NCBI RefSeq assembly: GCF_040111675.1
Contig: NZ_CP157794.1
Coordinates: forward strand, 186,001 to 250,000
Direction: 5' to 3'
Origin: Salinarimonas sp.
GTDB taxonomy: Bacteria > Pseudomonadota > Alphaproteobacteria > Rhizobiales > Beijerinckiaceae
Length of the DNA stretch: 64,000 nt
This document shows, piece after piece, positions 25,928-35,293 of this stretch (the stretch's first letter is position 1; the number at the start of each line of letters is the position of its first letter). The notes beneath the pieces were generated by a model. That model had not been told where the DNA came from. It worked only from the letters and a program-made list of their open reading frames with translations, and did no database searches. A program made the translations under genes and the position numbers.

Positions 25928-25941
25928 TTGACGTTGATCAA
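25928..25941. promoter_or_regulatory. FNR/FixK-type box upstream of hemA
   Basis: TTGACGTTGATCAA matches the TTGA(T/C)-N4-ATCAA palindrome bound by FNR, FnrL and FixK proteins, with one departure from perfect symmetry. It sits 74-87 bp upstream of the hemA start, where an activator site could act. Oxygen-responsive hemA is known in several alphaproteobacteria. Confidence 0.65.
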
Positions 25942-26106
25942 ACCGTCCACCGCTAATATAGCCGCAGCGCGCGCCGAGGCACGCCCACGACCGCCCGGAA
26001 TCGGCACGAGCGACGACGCGTCGCGCACGGATGCCGGGCGAACGGCGCCGCCGGCGGCCGCGTTCCGACCCGTCCGCATCACGCCCGAGGAGCCCCGAGG
26101 AGATCC

Positions 26107-26268
26107 ATGGCAGACGATCTGCGCGCCGCCCGCCTGAAGGCGGCCTTGCGCGAGAACCTCAAGCGTCGTAAGGCCCAGAGCCGCGGCCGCGCCGTCGCGG
26201 ACCGCCCGGACGACGGCGTCTCGGAGCCCGCCGCCGACGACGCGCCGGGGCCGCCGTCCAAAAGCTGA
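26107..26268 (+). CDS. Small basic/acidic hypothetical protein upstream of murA
   Basis: 53 aa. Preceded by GAGGAG at good spacing. The N-terminal half is a basic amphipathic helix ([20 protein letters not shown]) and the C-terminal half is acidic and Pro-rich. It looks like a conserved small protein found next to murA in this group, from memory only. Function unknown; 87 bp separate it from murA. Confidence 0.65.
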   Translation: MADDLRAARLKAALRENLKRRKAQSRGRAVADRPDDGVSEPAADDAPGPPSKS

Positions 26269-26355
26269 CACGGTTTCGCGTACCACCTCTCGACCGGCCC
26301 GCCTCCGGGTCTCGCACGCCGCGCCCTCCGCGCGAGTACGCATAGGGATTGTTCG

Positions 26356-27645
26356 ATGGATCGCATCCTCATCACAGGCGGCGCGCCGCTTTCCGGGACC
26401 CTGCCGATCTCGGGGGCGAAGAACGCCGCGCTGCCGCTGATGATCGCGAGCCTGCTGACGGGAGACACGCTCGAGCTCGCCAACGTGCCGCGGCTCGCCG
26501 ACGTGCAGCTGCTCCTGCGCATCCTCGGCAATCACGGCGTCGATCACACGGTGGTGGGCCGCCGCCCCGGCGAGACCGCCGAGACCGGGCAGACGCTGCG
26601 CCTGTGCGCCTCCACCGTCATCGACACGACGGCGCCCTACGAGCTGGTCTCGCGGATGCGCGCCTCGTTCTGGGTGATCGCGCCGCTGCTCGCCCGCTTC
26701 GGCGAGGCGCGGGTCTCGCTGCCGGGCGGCTGCGCCATCGGCACGCGGCCGGTGGACCTGCTGATCGAGGCGCTGGAGCGGCTCGGCGCGCAGATCGACA
26801 TCGAGGCCGGCTACGTCGTGGCGAAGACGCCCAGGGGGCTGAAGGGCGCGGAGATCGTCTTCCCGAAGGTGACCGTGTCCGGCACCCACGTCGCGCTGAT
26901 GGCGGCGACGCTCGCCCACGGCACGACGGTGATCGAGAACGCCGCGCGCGAGCCCGAAATCGTCGACGTCGCCGAGTGCCTGATCAAGATGGGCGCGAAG
27001 ATCTCCGGCCACGGCACGTCGCAGATCGTGGTGGAGGGCGTGCCGCGCCTCGGCGGGGCCCGCCACGAGGTGGTGCCCGACCGCATCGAGACCGGCACCT
27101 ACGCCATGGCGGTGGCCATGGCCGGCGGCGACGTGCTGCTCGAGAACGCCCGCGCGCCGCTCCTGCAGAGCGCGCTCGACACGCTGGTGCGGGCGGGCGT
27201 CACGGTGGAGCCGACGAATACGGGCGTGCGCATCGCCCGCAACGGCGCCGGCCTCGCACCCGTCGACGTGACGACCGAGCCCTTCCCGGGCTTCCCCACC
27301 GATCTCCAGGCGCAGCTGATGGCGCTGATGACGCGGGCGACGGGCTCCTCGCGCATTCGCGAGACCATCTTCGAGAACCGCTTCATGCATGTCCAGGAGC
27401 TCGCGCGGCTCGGCGCCCGCATCCGCCTCGACGGCGACCTCGCGACCGTCGAGGGCGTCGAGCGCCTGCGCGGCGCGCCGGTGATGGCGACCGACCTGCG
27501 CGCCTCGGTCTCCCTCGTCATCGCCGGCCTCGTCGCCGAGGGCGAGACCACGATCAACCGCGTCTACCACCTCGACCGCGGCTTCGAGGCGCTGGAGACC
27601 AAGCTCGGCCGCTGCGGCGCGCAGATCGAGCGCATCCGCGCCTGA
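26356..27645 (+). CDS. murA: UDP-N-acetylglucosamine 1-carboxyvinyltransferase
   Basis: 429 aa. First committed step of peptidoglycan synthesis: enolpyruvyl transfer from PEP to UDP-GlcNAc, in the cytoplasm. N-terminal [12 protein letters not shown] contains the substrate-binding Lys-Asn. The catalytic, fosfomycin-reactive Cys is Cys126 in [11 protein letters not shown]. Length and ends match the family. It is followed by a convergent gene with a 16-bp gap. Confidence 0.97.
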   Translation: MDRILITGGAPLSGTLPISGAKNAALPLMIASLLTGDTLELANVPRLADVQLLLRILGNHGVDHTVVGRRPGETAETGQTLRLCASTVIDTTAPYELVSRMRASFWVIAPLLARFGEARVSLPGGCAIGTRPVDLLIEALERLGAQIDIEAGYVVAKTPRGLKGAEIVFPKVTVSGTHVALMAATLAHGTTVIENAAREPEIVDVAECLIKMGAKISGHGTSQIVVEGVPRLGGARHEVVPDRIETGTYAMAVAMAGGDVLLENARAPLLQSALDTLVRAGVTVEPTNTGVRIARNGAGLAPVDVTTEPFPGFPTDLQAQLMALMTRATGSSRIRETIFENRFMHVQELARLGARIRLDGDLATVEGVERLRGAPVMATDLRASVSLVIAGLVAEGETTINRVYHLDRGFEALETKLGRCGAQIERIRA

Positions 27646-27661
27646 TCGCGCGGGCCGCGCC

Positions 27662-28468
27662 TCAGCGCTCGCCGATGGGGGGCTCGTCGGTCATGCCGGC
27701 GAGCACCTCGGCGACGTGGCGGACCTTCACCTCCCGGCCCTCGCGCTGGAGCTTGCCCGCCATGTTCATCAGGCAGCCGAGATCGCCGGCGAGCAGCGTC
27801 GGCGCGCCCGAGGCGACGATGTTCTGCGCCTTCTTGTCGACGATGGCGTCGGAGATCTCGCCGTACTTCACCGCGAAGGTGCCGCCGAAGCCGCAGCAGA
27901 CGTCGGTCTCGGCCATCTCGACGAGCTCGAGGCCGTCGACGCTGGCGAGCAGCTTGCGGGGCTGAGCCCGCACGCCGAGCTCGCGCAGGCCCGCGCAACT
28001 GTCGTGATAGGTCACCTTGCCCTCGAACGTCGCGTCGACCTGCGAGACGAACATCACGTCGGTGAGGAAGGAGACGAGCTCGTGCGTCTTCGCCGCCAGC
28101 GCATGCGCCTTGGGCGCCCAGTTCGGGTCGTCGGCGAAGAGCTCGGGGAAGTGCCGCTTGATCTGCCCGGCGCAGGAGCCCGACGGCGCGACGACGTAGT
28201 CGAAGCGCGCGAATTCCCGGATCGTCTGCTCCGCCAGGGCCCGCGCCGTGGCGCGATCGCCCGAATTGAAGGCCGGCTGGCCGCAGCAGGTCTGGGAGGG
28301 AACCTCCACCGTGCAGCCGGCGTCCTCCAAGAGCTTCACCGCCGCGAAGCCGACGGAGGGCCGCATCAGGTCGACGAGGCAGGTGGCGAACAGGCCGACC
28401 CGCGGCGGGCGCGCGGGCCTCGCCTTGGGTGCGGGCTTCGTCTCGGCGGGAGCGGTCTCGGCGGGCAT
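27662..28468 (-). CDS. LutA-like (Fe-S)-binding CCG-domain protein
   Basis: 268 aa. Two cysteine-rich CCG domains: [11 protein letters not shown] ... [11 protein letters not shown] in the first half and [11 protein letters not shown] ... [10 protein letters not shown] in the second. This is the architecture of LutA/YkgE and of the C-terminal part of GlcF, which hold Fe-S clusters in lactate or glycolate oxidation. No lutB or lutC gene adjoins it on the right, and murA lies on the left. An Ala/Pro/Lys-rich tail of about 20 residues precedes the domain. Exact substrate unassigned. Confidence 0.85.
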   Translation of the reverse strand: MPAETAPAETKPAPKARPARPPRVGLFATCLVDLMRPSVGFAAVKLLEDAGCTVEVPSQTCCGQPAFNSGDRATARALAEQTIREFARFDYVVAPSGSCAGQIKRHFPELFADDPNWAPKAHALAAKTHELVSFLTDVMFVSQVDATFEGKVTYHDSCAGLRELGVRAQPRKLLASVDGLELVEMAETDVCCGFGGTFAVKYGEISDAIVDKKAQNIVASGAPTLLAGDLGCLMNMAGKLQREGREVKVRHVAEVLAGMTDEPPIGER

Positions 28469-28553
28469 ACGCGACGTCCTCTCTGCGGGACGCGCATCTT
28501 CCCCCGCGGGAGCCCCGCGTCAAGCCGGGCGCGGCGGTTTGCCCGGGGGCGGG

Positions 28554-29153
28554 TCAGCGCCGGCCGTTCTTGCGGATGAGATCGAGGAGGACGTCGACAT
28601 CTGTGTAGGGGTTCGTGCCGCCGTCCTGCGCGCGGGCGGCGCGCAGGCGCTCGGCGCGGATGACGGCGGCGTCGTGGTTCGGGCGGAGCGTGTCGTAGTC
28701 GAGACGCTTTTCCCGGCGATAGCTCGGCTGGTGCGCGCAGATGCGCTCGATCGCCTCGGGCGAGGTCATCGGCCCGGCGCCGTCGACGAAGTGCAGCAGC
28801 GCCCAGACCTCGAAGCAAGGCTCCGAAAAGGCGACGCGGACGTCGTTCTCCGCCGCCCGGCGGCGCAGCTCGGGGATGTGCGGGTGGTCGTCGCGGTCGA
28901 ACACGGCCCAGATCTCGTGCGCGCCGGCGAAGCCGTCGGTTCGCGCCGCCCGGCGGGCCGCGATCGCCGCCTCGACCAGCTCGGCGGGCTTGCCGCCCTT
29001 CTGCCCGAACAGGAGCTTGATCCCGACCTCCGCGGCGAATCGACCGAGATAATCGGGCTCCGTCACCGCGCCCTCGCAGAAGATCATGATCTTGACCCGC
29101 GGCTCGCGGCGTGGCGGCCGACGCGACAGCGAGCGCGCGCCGCCCCTAGCCAT
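28554..29153 (-). CDS. RloB-like protein (TOPRIM-like nuclease partner)
   Basis: 199 aa. Matches the RloB/AbiLii family: CEGAVTEPDYL near the N-terminus and AVFDRDDHPHIPEL with the acidic TOPRIM-like cluster, then SEPCFEVWALLHF. The basic N-terminus is Arg-rich. It overlaps the upstream ATPase gene by 8 bp, forming a two-gene unit. RloA/RloB pairs occur in restriction islands and AbiL-type phage-abortive systems, where the ATPase regulates the nuclease. Defence activity here is inferred. Confidence 0.78.
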   Translation of the reverse strand: MARGGARSLSRRPPRREPRVKIMIFCEGAVTEPDYLGRFAAEVGIKLLFGQKGGKPAELVEAAIAARRAARTDGFAGAHEIWAVFDRDDHPHIPELRRRAAENDVRVAFSEPCFEVWALLHFVDGAGPMTSPEAIERICAHQPSYRREKRLDYDTLRPNHDAAVIRAERLRAARAQDGGTNPYTDVDVLLDLIRKNGRR

Positions 29154-30372
29154 CCGCCTCCTCCTCGTGTCCGCGGGCGAAGGCCTCCAGCGGCGCGAGA
29201 TAGGGCACCGCGCCGAAGCGGCCGTCGAGATAGCCGCGCTCGATGTTGTCCTCCCGCCGCGTGCGGAAGTCGGTCAGCGGGAACAGCGTCGTCGCACCCT
29301 CCCGGTCCTTCTCGGTGAACCAGACCTGGTCGCGGCGCAGGACGCCGGAGGACAGAAGGTTGGTGTCGTGGGTGGTGGCGATGAGCTGGGCGCCCGTCGT
29401 GTTGATGCGCGGATCGGTGAAGAGCGAGACGATGCGGAGCGCGAGGTCGGTGTGGAGGCTGGCGTCGAGCTCATCCAGGACCATCAAGCAGCCTCGCTTA
29501 ATGGCTCGGAGGGCGTCCAAGCCGAGCGAGATCATCTGACGTGTTCCTCGGCTCTCCTGGTCAAGTCCTAGAGCGAAACGCGCCCCGTCTCTCCCTCGGT
29601 GCGAGAACCTGATCAGCTCCTTGCGCGGCATCAAGCCAACAACAGTTGGATCGAAGCTTGGATTCGGCGCGCTCTCGAAGCCGTCGATGCCGAGGTCCGC
29701 ATGCGAGAGGAACTCGATAACCCGCTCAGCCTGGTCTTTGCGGAGGCCATGGTCGAGCCACCCAGGCTCGTCGTCATTGAAGTCGATCTCAACCTGGTCG
29801 TGGAAGAAGTCGGAGATGCTCAGGGTGGGCCAATGCCCATGCTGCGCCGCCGTCGACAAGAACAACGCGTTCGGCCGCAGGAACCCCTCGATCGCCCGGT
29901 TCGCGCCCTTCATCCCCTTGCCGAAGCGCATCGGCCCCTCGGCGTCGCGCTCGAACCAGACCTGCCGGTGGCCGTGCGGGTAGGCGTGGAGCCATTCGCG
30001 GGTGAAGGCGCGGTCGCCGACGTCGAAGCCGTAGGTGTAGCGCACGCCCGCGAGCAGCAGATCCACCTCGAAGGTCGTCGGCGCGTCGTTGCGCTCCGTC
30101 AGCGCGAAGGGGGCGCGGGCGATCTTCCCGTTCGGCTCGTTCTTGCGGAACGAGTCCACAACGTGCCGGCGCATCTCCGAGAGCGCGTCGAGCACGTTCG
30201 ACTTCCCCGAGGCGTTCGCGCCGTAGATCAGGGCGGCGGGCAGGAGCCGCTGCTTCAGGCCGGGCGCCTCGATCGTCTGGCTGGCGCCGCCCTTCAGGGA
30301 GGAGGCGACGAAGGAGATCTCCTGCCAGTCGCGGATCGACTTGTGGTTGGCGACGCCGAAGCGGATCAACAT
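29146..30372 (-). CDS. RloA-like AAA/ABC-type ATPase
   Basis: 408 aa from the ATG at 30372, which has a strong GAGGAGG site; longer frames upstream are not supported. Walker A is GANASGKSN with Lys57; Walker B is LMVLDELD with Asp300/Glu301, followed by the His-loop ATTHDTNLL. This is the SMC/OLD-like ATPase family paired with RloB. The pair is a candidate anti-phage defence unit; the surrounding genes are housekeeping, so it looks like a small isolated insertion. Confidence 0.85.
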   Translation of the reverse strand: MLIRFGVANHKSIRDWQEISFVASSLKGGASQTIEAPGLKQRLLPAALIYGANASGKSNVLDALSEMRRHVVDSFRKNEPNGKIARAPFALTERNDAPTTFEVDLLLAGVRYTYGFDVGDRAFTREWLHAYPHGHRQVWFERDAEGPMRFGKGMKGANRAIEGFLRPNALFLSTAAQHGHWPTLSISDFFHDQVEIDFNDDEPGWLDHGLRKDQAERVIEFLSHADLGIDGFESAPNPSFDPTVVGLMPRKELIRFSHRGRDGARFALGLDQESRGTRQMISLGLDALRAIKRGCLMVLDELDASLHTDLALRIVSLFTDPRINTTGAQLIATTHDTNLLSSGVLRRDQVWFTEKDREGATTLFPLTDFRTRREDNIERGYLDGRFGAVPYLAPLEAFARGHEEEADG

Positions 30373-30610
30373 GGCCCGTTCCTCCTCGGATGCCCCGAAT
30401 GCGGTTTTCAGGTCGACTTTGCGGAAAATCCGCAAACAGGCGCTTAAATTGGCGCGCCCGCCGTCGTCCGTCCAGCACTTTCGCCGCACCCCTCCCCCGC
30501 CCGTCCCCGCGCCGCGTCTCGCGACTTCCCCATTGCGCTGCGGCCTCGCTTCGACCATCGTGGCGCGCCGTCGCGCGGGTGCGGCGCGGCGCGGGTCGAG
30601 AGGAGCTTGC

Positions 30611-32005
30611 ATGGGGCGCATGAACGGGGAGCTCGAGGCCCATCCCTTGCGCGCGCGGGTGCTGGCGGAGGTGCATGCGCGCCCGTTCGCGCCCGTCGAG
30701 ACCCCCAAGCGCATCCTGCACTACGCCTTCATGACCGACGGCGAGGCGGCGCAGCGCGACCGCGAGGCGCTGTCCGCCTTCTGCGCCTCGCTCGGGCTCG
30801 AGGGCCCGCCGGCCAACGCCAAGCACCACCGGGTGGCGTTCTCAGGCACGCTGCTGCGCTGGGAGAGCCATTCCGAGTTCACCACCTATTCCTGGGAGTT
30901 CGGCGACGCGAGCGTCTCCGACGCGCCGACGCCGCAGCCCTTCCGGCCCGCGGCGGACGGCCTCCAGGGGGTGATGAGCCTCGTGCCCCAGCCGGGGCCC
31001 CTGATGGTCTCGATCGACCTGCATCTCGTCCCGGCCGCCAGTGTCCCGAACGGGCCGCAGGCGATCTTCGCCGAGACGCACCTCGCCGCCTCCACCGTGG
31101 AGAACGGCGTCGCCACGGTGGCGACCGACTTCCGCACCGACGCCCACGGCTTCGTGCGCATCCTCGTCGTCGACGACCGCATGGAGCGCGCCCAGGCCGG
31201 CGCGATCATCCAGCGCGTGCTCGAAATCGAGACCTACCGCACGCTCACCCTGCTCGGCCTGCCGGAGGCGCAGGCGATCGGCCCCTCGGTCCGCAGGATC
31301 GAGACCGAGCTGCCGCGCGTGATGGACGCGATGGAGCGCTCGGACGGGCTGGAGAACAACCGCCAGCTCCTCGACCGGATCACCCGGCTCGCGGCCGAGC
31401 TCGAGACCGGCGCCGCCGGCGCGCTGTTCCGCTTCGGCGCGACGCGAGCCTATTCGGAGCTCGTGCGCATCCGCCTCGCCGCGCTGGAGGAAAAGGCGCT
31501 GCCGGGCTTCGATTCCTGGTCGGAATTCCTCGATCGGCGCCTGCAGCCGGCGATCCGCACCTGTTCCTCCATGGAGGAGCGCCAGGCCAACCTCTCGCGC
31601 AAGCTCACCCGCGCCGCGCAGCTGCTGCGCACGCGCATCGACATCGAGCTGGAGAGCCAGAACCGCGACCTCCTGCGCGCCATGAACGAGCGCGCGCGCA
31701 TCCAGCTGCGCCTCCAGCAGACCGTCGAGGGGCTGTCCGCGGCGGCCATCACGTACTACATCACCGGGCTGATCTTCTACGTCCTGCGGGGCTTGAAGGA
31801 AGGCGGCGTCGCGTGGCTGAACCCGTATGTCGGCGCGGCGATCGCGGTGCCGCTGGTGCTGATCGGCATCCTCCTCCTGGTGCGGCGGCTGCGGCGTCGC
31901 CACATGGACGAGGAGGCCGCCGAGGAGGCGGCGATCCGCGACGCCGTCGCGCGCGAGCGCCGGCGCGACGCAAAGGCGAGCGAGCGAGAGGACACGACGT
32001 CATGA
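30611..32005 (+). CDS. DUF3422 family membrane protein
   Basis: 464 aa. The start ATG follows GAGAGGAGC. The N-terminal region (HPLRARVLAEVHARPFAPV) and the central helical part with SSMEERQANLSRKLTRAAQLLRT match DUF3422. Two transmembrane segments near the C-terminus (about 380-400 and 415-430, AAIAVPLVLIGILLLVRRL) anchor it, and a basic/acidic tail follows. Function is unknown. Its stop overlaps ybaB (ATGA), so the two are co-translated. Confidence 0.88.
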   Translation: MGRMNGELEAHPLRARVLAEVHARPFAPVETPKRILHYAFMTDGEAAQRDREALSAFCASLGLEGPPANAKHHRVAFSGTLLRWESHSEFTTYSWEFGDASVSDAPTPQPFRPAADGLQGVMSLVPQPGPLMVSIDLHLVPAASVPNGPQAIFAETHLAASTVENGVATVATDFRTDAHGFVRILVVDDRMERAQAGAIIQRVLEIETYRTLTLLGLPEAQAIGPSVRRIETELPRVMDAMERSDGLENNRQLLDRITRLAAELETGAAGALFRFGATRAYSELVRIRLAALEEKALPGFDSWSEFLDRRLQPAIRTCSSMEERQANLSRKLTRAAQLLRTRIDIELESQNRDLLRAMNERARIQLRLQQTVEGLSAAAITYYITGLIFYVLRGLKEGGVAWLNPYVGAAIAVPLVLIGILLLVRRLRRRHMDEEAAEEAAIRDAVARERRRDAKASEREDTTS

Positions 32006-32322
32006 AGGATCTGATGGGGCTCATGAAGCAGGCCCAGGCCATGCAGGAGAAGATGCAGGCCGTGCAGGCCGAGCTGGAGGAAATGGTGGTCGAGGGGCAG
32101 GCTGGCGGCGGCGCCGTCGTCGTGCGCCTCTCCGGCAAGGGCGCGCTCAAGGGCGTGACCATCGACCCCTCGCTGATGGTGCCCGACGAGAAGGAGATCC
32201 TCGAGGACCTCATCGTCGCCGCGGCGAACGACGCCCGCGCCAAGTCCGAGCGCGAGACCCAGGAGCGCATGTCCGAGCTCACCAAGGGCCTGCCGCTGCC
32301 GCCCGGCATGAAGCTGTTCTGA
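32002..32322 (+). CDS. YbaB/EbfC family nucleoid-associated protein
   Basis: 106 aa. A coiled-coil N-terminus rich in Met/Gln (LMKQAQAMQEKMQAVQAELEE) followed by the YbaB core GQAGGGAVVVRLSGKGALKGVTIDPSL. It is a small dimeric DNA-binding protein. It normally sits between dnaX and recR; here recR follows 27 bp on, but dnaX is replaced by the DUF3422 gene. Confidence 0.95.
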   Translation: MKDLMGLMKQAQAMQEKMQAVQAELEEMVVEGQAGGGAVVVRLSGKGALKGVTIDPSLMVPDEKEILEDLIVAAANDARAKSERETQERMSELTKGLPLPPGMKLF

Positions 32323-32349
32323 GGCAGGCCGGGAGCTTAGTCCGACATC

Positions 32350-32955
32350 ATGGCCCGTGGCGTCGCCGGCCCCGAGATCGAGCGGCTGATCCAGCTTCTC
32401 GCACGCCTGCCGGGGCTCGGGCCCCGGTCGGCGCGCCGCGCCGCGCTCGGCCTCCTGCAGAAGCGCGAGGGTCTCCTCGCGCCCCTCGCCGAGGCGATGC
32501 GCGTCGCCGCCGAGCGCGTCGTCGCCTGCTCGACCTGCGGCAACATCGACACCACCGACCCCTGCGCCATCTGCGCCGACCCCAGCCGCGACCCGTCCAT
32601 CATCGTGGTGGTGGAGGACGTCTCGGATCTCTGGGCGCTGGAGCGCGCCGGCGCGCTGCACGCCCGATACCACGTGCTCGGCGGCGTGCTCTCGGCGCTG
32701 GACGGGATCGGCCCGGAGCAGCTGACCGTCGCGGGCCTCCTCGCCCGCGCGCAGGACGCGACCGTGCGCGAGGTGATCATCGCGCTGCCCGCCACCGTCG
32801 ACGGGCAGACGACCGCGCACTACCTCGGCGAGGCGCTCTCCGGCCTGCCCGTCAAGGTCACCCGCCTCGCCCACGGCGTGCCGGTGGGCGGCGAGCTCGA
32901 TTATCTCGACGAGGGGACGCTGTCGGCGGCGCTGAAGCGAAGGACGGCGGTGTAG
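32350..32955 (+). CDS. recR: Recombination mediator RecR
   Basis: 201 aa. N-terminal HhH ([21 protein letters not shown]), Cys4 zinc finger [16 protein letters not shown], and TOPRIM domain ([15 protein letters not shown]). RecR with RecO and RecF loads RecA at gaps. The ribosome site is weak; GGGAG lies 18 bases away, and ybaB upstream may provide coupling. Confidence 0.97.
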   Translation: MARGVAGPEIERLIQLLARLPGLGPRSARRAALGLLQKREGLLAPLAEAMRVAAERVVACSTCGNIDTTDPCAICADPSRDPSIIVVVEDVSDLWALERAGALHARYHVLGGVLSALDGIGPEQLTVAGLLARAQDATVREVIIALPATVDGQTTAHYLGEALSGLPVKVTRLAHGVPVGGELDYLDEGTLSAALKRRTAV

Positions 32956-33015
32956 GTCGGCGGGCGACGGTTTCGCGACTCGGATTGCTTTTCCGCTTGC
33001 CATGCGCGCGAGGAT

Positions 33016-33498
33016 ATGCTGAATTCAGGTACGAACCGGAAACGGGAGGGGCCGGTGCCGCCGCAGGAGCCGGAGACGACGCGCCCGCACGGCATGCGGG
33101 AGGACGGAGCGCCTTGGATCAGGGTGGAGGGCGGTGGCGCCGTCCGTGCGCGCGCGCTCGTCCGAGGGCGTCTTTTCGAGCTGCGGGAACTCGCGGCCGA
33201 GGACGAGATCGCGATCGAGACGCGATCCGAGGAAGGGCTCGTGCGCTTTCTCGCCGGGGAGGGGGTCACCGTTCGGCCGGCGCTCGCGCTGCTCGACAGC
33301 GGGGAACTGCGTGCGCTCTGGCAGTCGGGCGAGGACCAGGTGGGCCTGCGCTTCATGCCCGACGGGCGCATCGCCTATGTCTGCCTCGCACAGCGGGAGG
33401 GCTGCGCCGATCTCGTGCGATCCCACGGCGTGGAGGAGGCGGGCCGGATGATGCCGCTGATCGAAACGCTCGGGCTGGGTGCGCTGCTGCGGGGATGA
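33016..33498 (+). CDS. Hypothetical protein (unknown pair, gene 1)
   Basis: 160 aa from ATG 33016, but the start may be GTG 33055, which has a strong GGGAGGGG site (147 aa). Predicted soluble, with central strand-helix composition (VRARALVRGRLFELRELAAEDEIAIETRSE). No family recognised. Its stop overlaps the next gene (ATGA), so the two proteins are made together and may interact. Confidence 0.6.
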   Translation: MLNSGTNRKREGPVPPQEPETTRPHGMREDGAPWIRVEGGGAVRARALVRGRLFELRELAAEDEIAIETRSEEGLVRFLAGEGVTVRPALALLDSGELRALWQSGEDQVGLRFMPDGRIAYVCLAQREGCADLVRSHGVEEAGRMMPLIETLGLGALLRG

Positions 33499-33956
33499 CG
33501 AAACCGCGAGTCCCGGATGCGGATCACGTCCTCCGCCATGCGCGCGCTCGATATGTCGACCGGCGCGCGGACGGGATCGAGGTCGTGATCGGCGCAGCCT
33601 TCATCTCCCGTCCGATGGAAGACAATTCGCCGTCGGTGAACTGGCTGGAGGTCCTCTCGGCCGACGTCGAGACGGCGATCGCAGGCGTGCGCGCGGTCAC
33701 CCGTCTCCGTTACGGCGGCAGGGATCGGCTCGCGCGGCTGAACGCCGGCCGCGTGCGCCGCGAGGTCGCCGCGTTCGGGCCGCCGGGCTGGCCCGTCGAC
33801 GTCGTCCACGACCCGCTGGAGCCCGAGGGGGACTGGCCGGCCGATCCCTCGCATGCGCTCCTGACGAACGTCCCCGCCGAGAGCGACCTCGACAAGGACC
33901 TCGTCGGCGATCTCATCGCCCGCTGCGTCGTCTCCCTCCACCCTGCGCGGCCCTAG
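33495..33956 (+). CDS. Hypothetical protein (unknown pair, gene 2)
   Basis: 153 aa, translationally coupled to the preceding gene. Contains SRPMEDNSPSVNWLEVLSADVETAI and a C-terminal DLDKDLVGDLIARCVVSLHPA. No domain, membrane segment or motif recognised. A two-gene partnership is clear from the 4-bp overlap. Confidence 0.6.
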   Translation: MTKPRVPDADHVLRHARARYVDRRADGIEVVIGAAFISRPMEDNSPSVNWLEVLSADVETAIAGVRAVTRLRYGGRDRLARLNAGRVRREVAAFGPPGWPVDVVHDPLEPEGDWPADPSHALLTNVPAESDLDKDLVGDLIARCVVSLHPARP

Positions 33957-33996
33957 ACCCCTTCCCCCCGGCCGCCCGCTCGCCTACACAGGGGCC

Positions 33997-35001
33997 ATGA
34001 CAGACGCCGCGCCCTCCCTCGTCGATCTCGTGCGGCCGGTCGAGACCGGCGCGCACGTCACCGCAATCGCCTTTTTGGGCGAGGTCGCCGCCTTCGCGCT
34101 GGGGGACGGCGGCGTGCATCTCTGGAGAGGGGGCGAGAGCCACCGCGTCGAGGCGCATCCGGACGGCTCCGTGCTCTCGGCGGCCTGCGACGGCGAGCGC
34201 CTCGTCACCGGCGGCGACGACGGGCGCGTCGCGGTCACCGGGCCGGACGGCTCGACGCGCACCTTCGCCGAAGCCGGCGCCTTCGCCTGGATCGACGCGC
34301 TCGCGCTGCACAAGGACGGCGGCGTCGCCTGGTCGGCGGGGAGACGCGTCTTCGCCCGCGACCCGAAGGGCAAGGAGAAGACGCTCGAGACGCCCTCCAC
34401 CGTGCGCGGCCTCGCCTTCGCGCCGAAGGGCTACCGGCTCGCCGTCGCGCATGTCGACGGCGCGACGCTCTGGTTTCCCAATCTGGAGACCGCGCCCGAG
34501 AGGCTCGAATGGAAGGGCGCGCATCTCGACGTCGTCTGGTCGCCGGACGGGCGCTTCGTCGTCACCTCGATGCAGGAGAACGCGCTGCACGGCTGGCGGT
34601 TGCAGCCGGACAAGGGCCACATGCGGATGTCGGGCTATCCCGGCAAGACGCGCTCGCTGTCGTGGACGCACGACGGCAAGTGGCTCGCCACCTCCGGGGC
34701 CGACGCCGTGATCCTCTGGCCCTTCGATTCGAAGGAGGGCCCGACCGGCAAGCAGCCGCGCGAATGCGGCGTGCGCCCGGCCCAGGTCTCCCGCGTGGCC
34801 TGCCATCCCGAGGCGCCGGTGGTGGCGGCGGGCTTCCAGGACGGGGCGATCCTGCTGATCCGGCTCTCGGACGCCTCCGAGCTCCTGGTGCGCCCGGCGG
34901 TGAAGGGGTCCGGGATCACGGCGCTCGCCTGGGACGCCAAGGGCCGGCAGCTCGCCTTCGGCGCCAAGGACGGCGCCGGCGGCGTCCTGGCGCTGCCCTG
35001 A
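33997..35001 (+). CDS. WD40-repeat protein
   Basis: 334 aa. Successive beta-propeller blades can be followed by repeats such as VLSAACDGERLVTGGDDGRVAV, VVWSPDGRFVVTSM, LSWTHDGKWLATSGADAVILW and ACHPEAPVVAAGFQDGAILLI, about seven in all. No signal peptide. Probably a cytoplasmic scaffold; partner unknown. The next small gene starts 7 bp on. Confidence 0.87.
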   Translation: MTDAAPSLVDLVRPVETGAHVTAIAFLGEVAAFALGDGGVHLWRGGESHRVEAHPDGSVLSAACDGERLVTGGDDGRVAVTGPDGSTRTFAEAGAFAWIDALALHKDGGVAWSAGRRVFARDPKGKEKTLETPSTVRGLAFAPKGYRLAVAHVDGATLWFPNLETAPERLEWKGAHLDVVWSPDGRFVVTSMQENALHGWRLQPDKGHMRMSGYPGKTRSLSWTHDGKWLATSGADAVILWPFDSKEGPTGKQPRECGVRPAQVSRVACHPEAPVVAAGFQDGAILLIRLSDASELLVRPAVKGSGITALAWDAKGRQLAFGAKDGAGGVLALP

Positions 35002-35008
35002 GGCCGGC

Positions 35009-35293
35009 ATGGCGGGACTGCTCTCCGCCTTCGCCCGCCGCTTCGGGCGGGACCGACCGGAGCCCGAGGCGCACGGGCGCCTCAAGACGCTCGCGCGCGA
35101 GGCGCTCGCCCTCTCCGACGACGTCGCCCTCGCCGCCAACGAGATCGTCTGCGCCGACCCGGCCTGCCCTGGCCTCGAGACCGTGATCCTGGTGATGGCG
35201 CCGGGGCGGCGCACGCGGGCGCTCAAGATCGGAAAGCCGCTCGCGGAGGTGACGCCGCAGGACATCCGCGCGGCGGCGGCGGAGCCGGGCTGA
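35009..35293 (+). CDS. Hypothetical protein, 94 aa
   Basis: 94 aa, within an apparent operon with the WD40 and DUF2937 genes (7-bp gap before, one-base overlap after). Contains one Cys pair, VCADPACPG. The C-terminus KIGKPLAEVTPQDIRAAAAE is helical. Function unknown. Confidence 0.7.
   Translation: MAGLLSAFARRFGRDRPEPEAHGRLKTLAREALALSDDVALAANEIVCADPACPGLETVILVMAPGRRTRALKIGKPLAEVTPQDIRAAAAEPG

Noticed and set aside
25855..27570. Minus-strand extension of hemA opposite murA
   Set aside because: Same frame stays open only by GC bias; the extension has no family match and hemA has a standard start at 25854.
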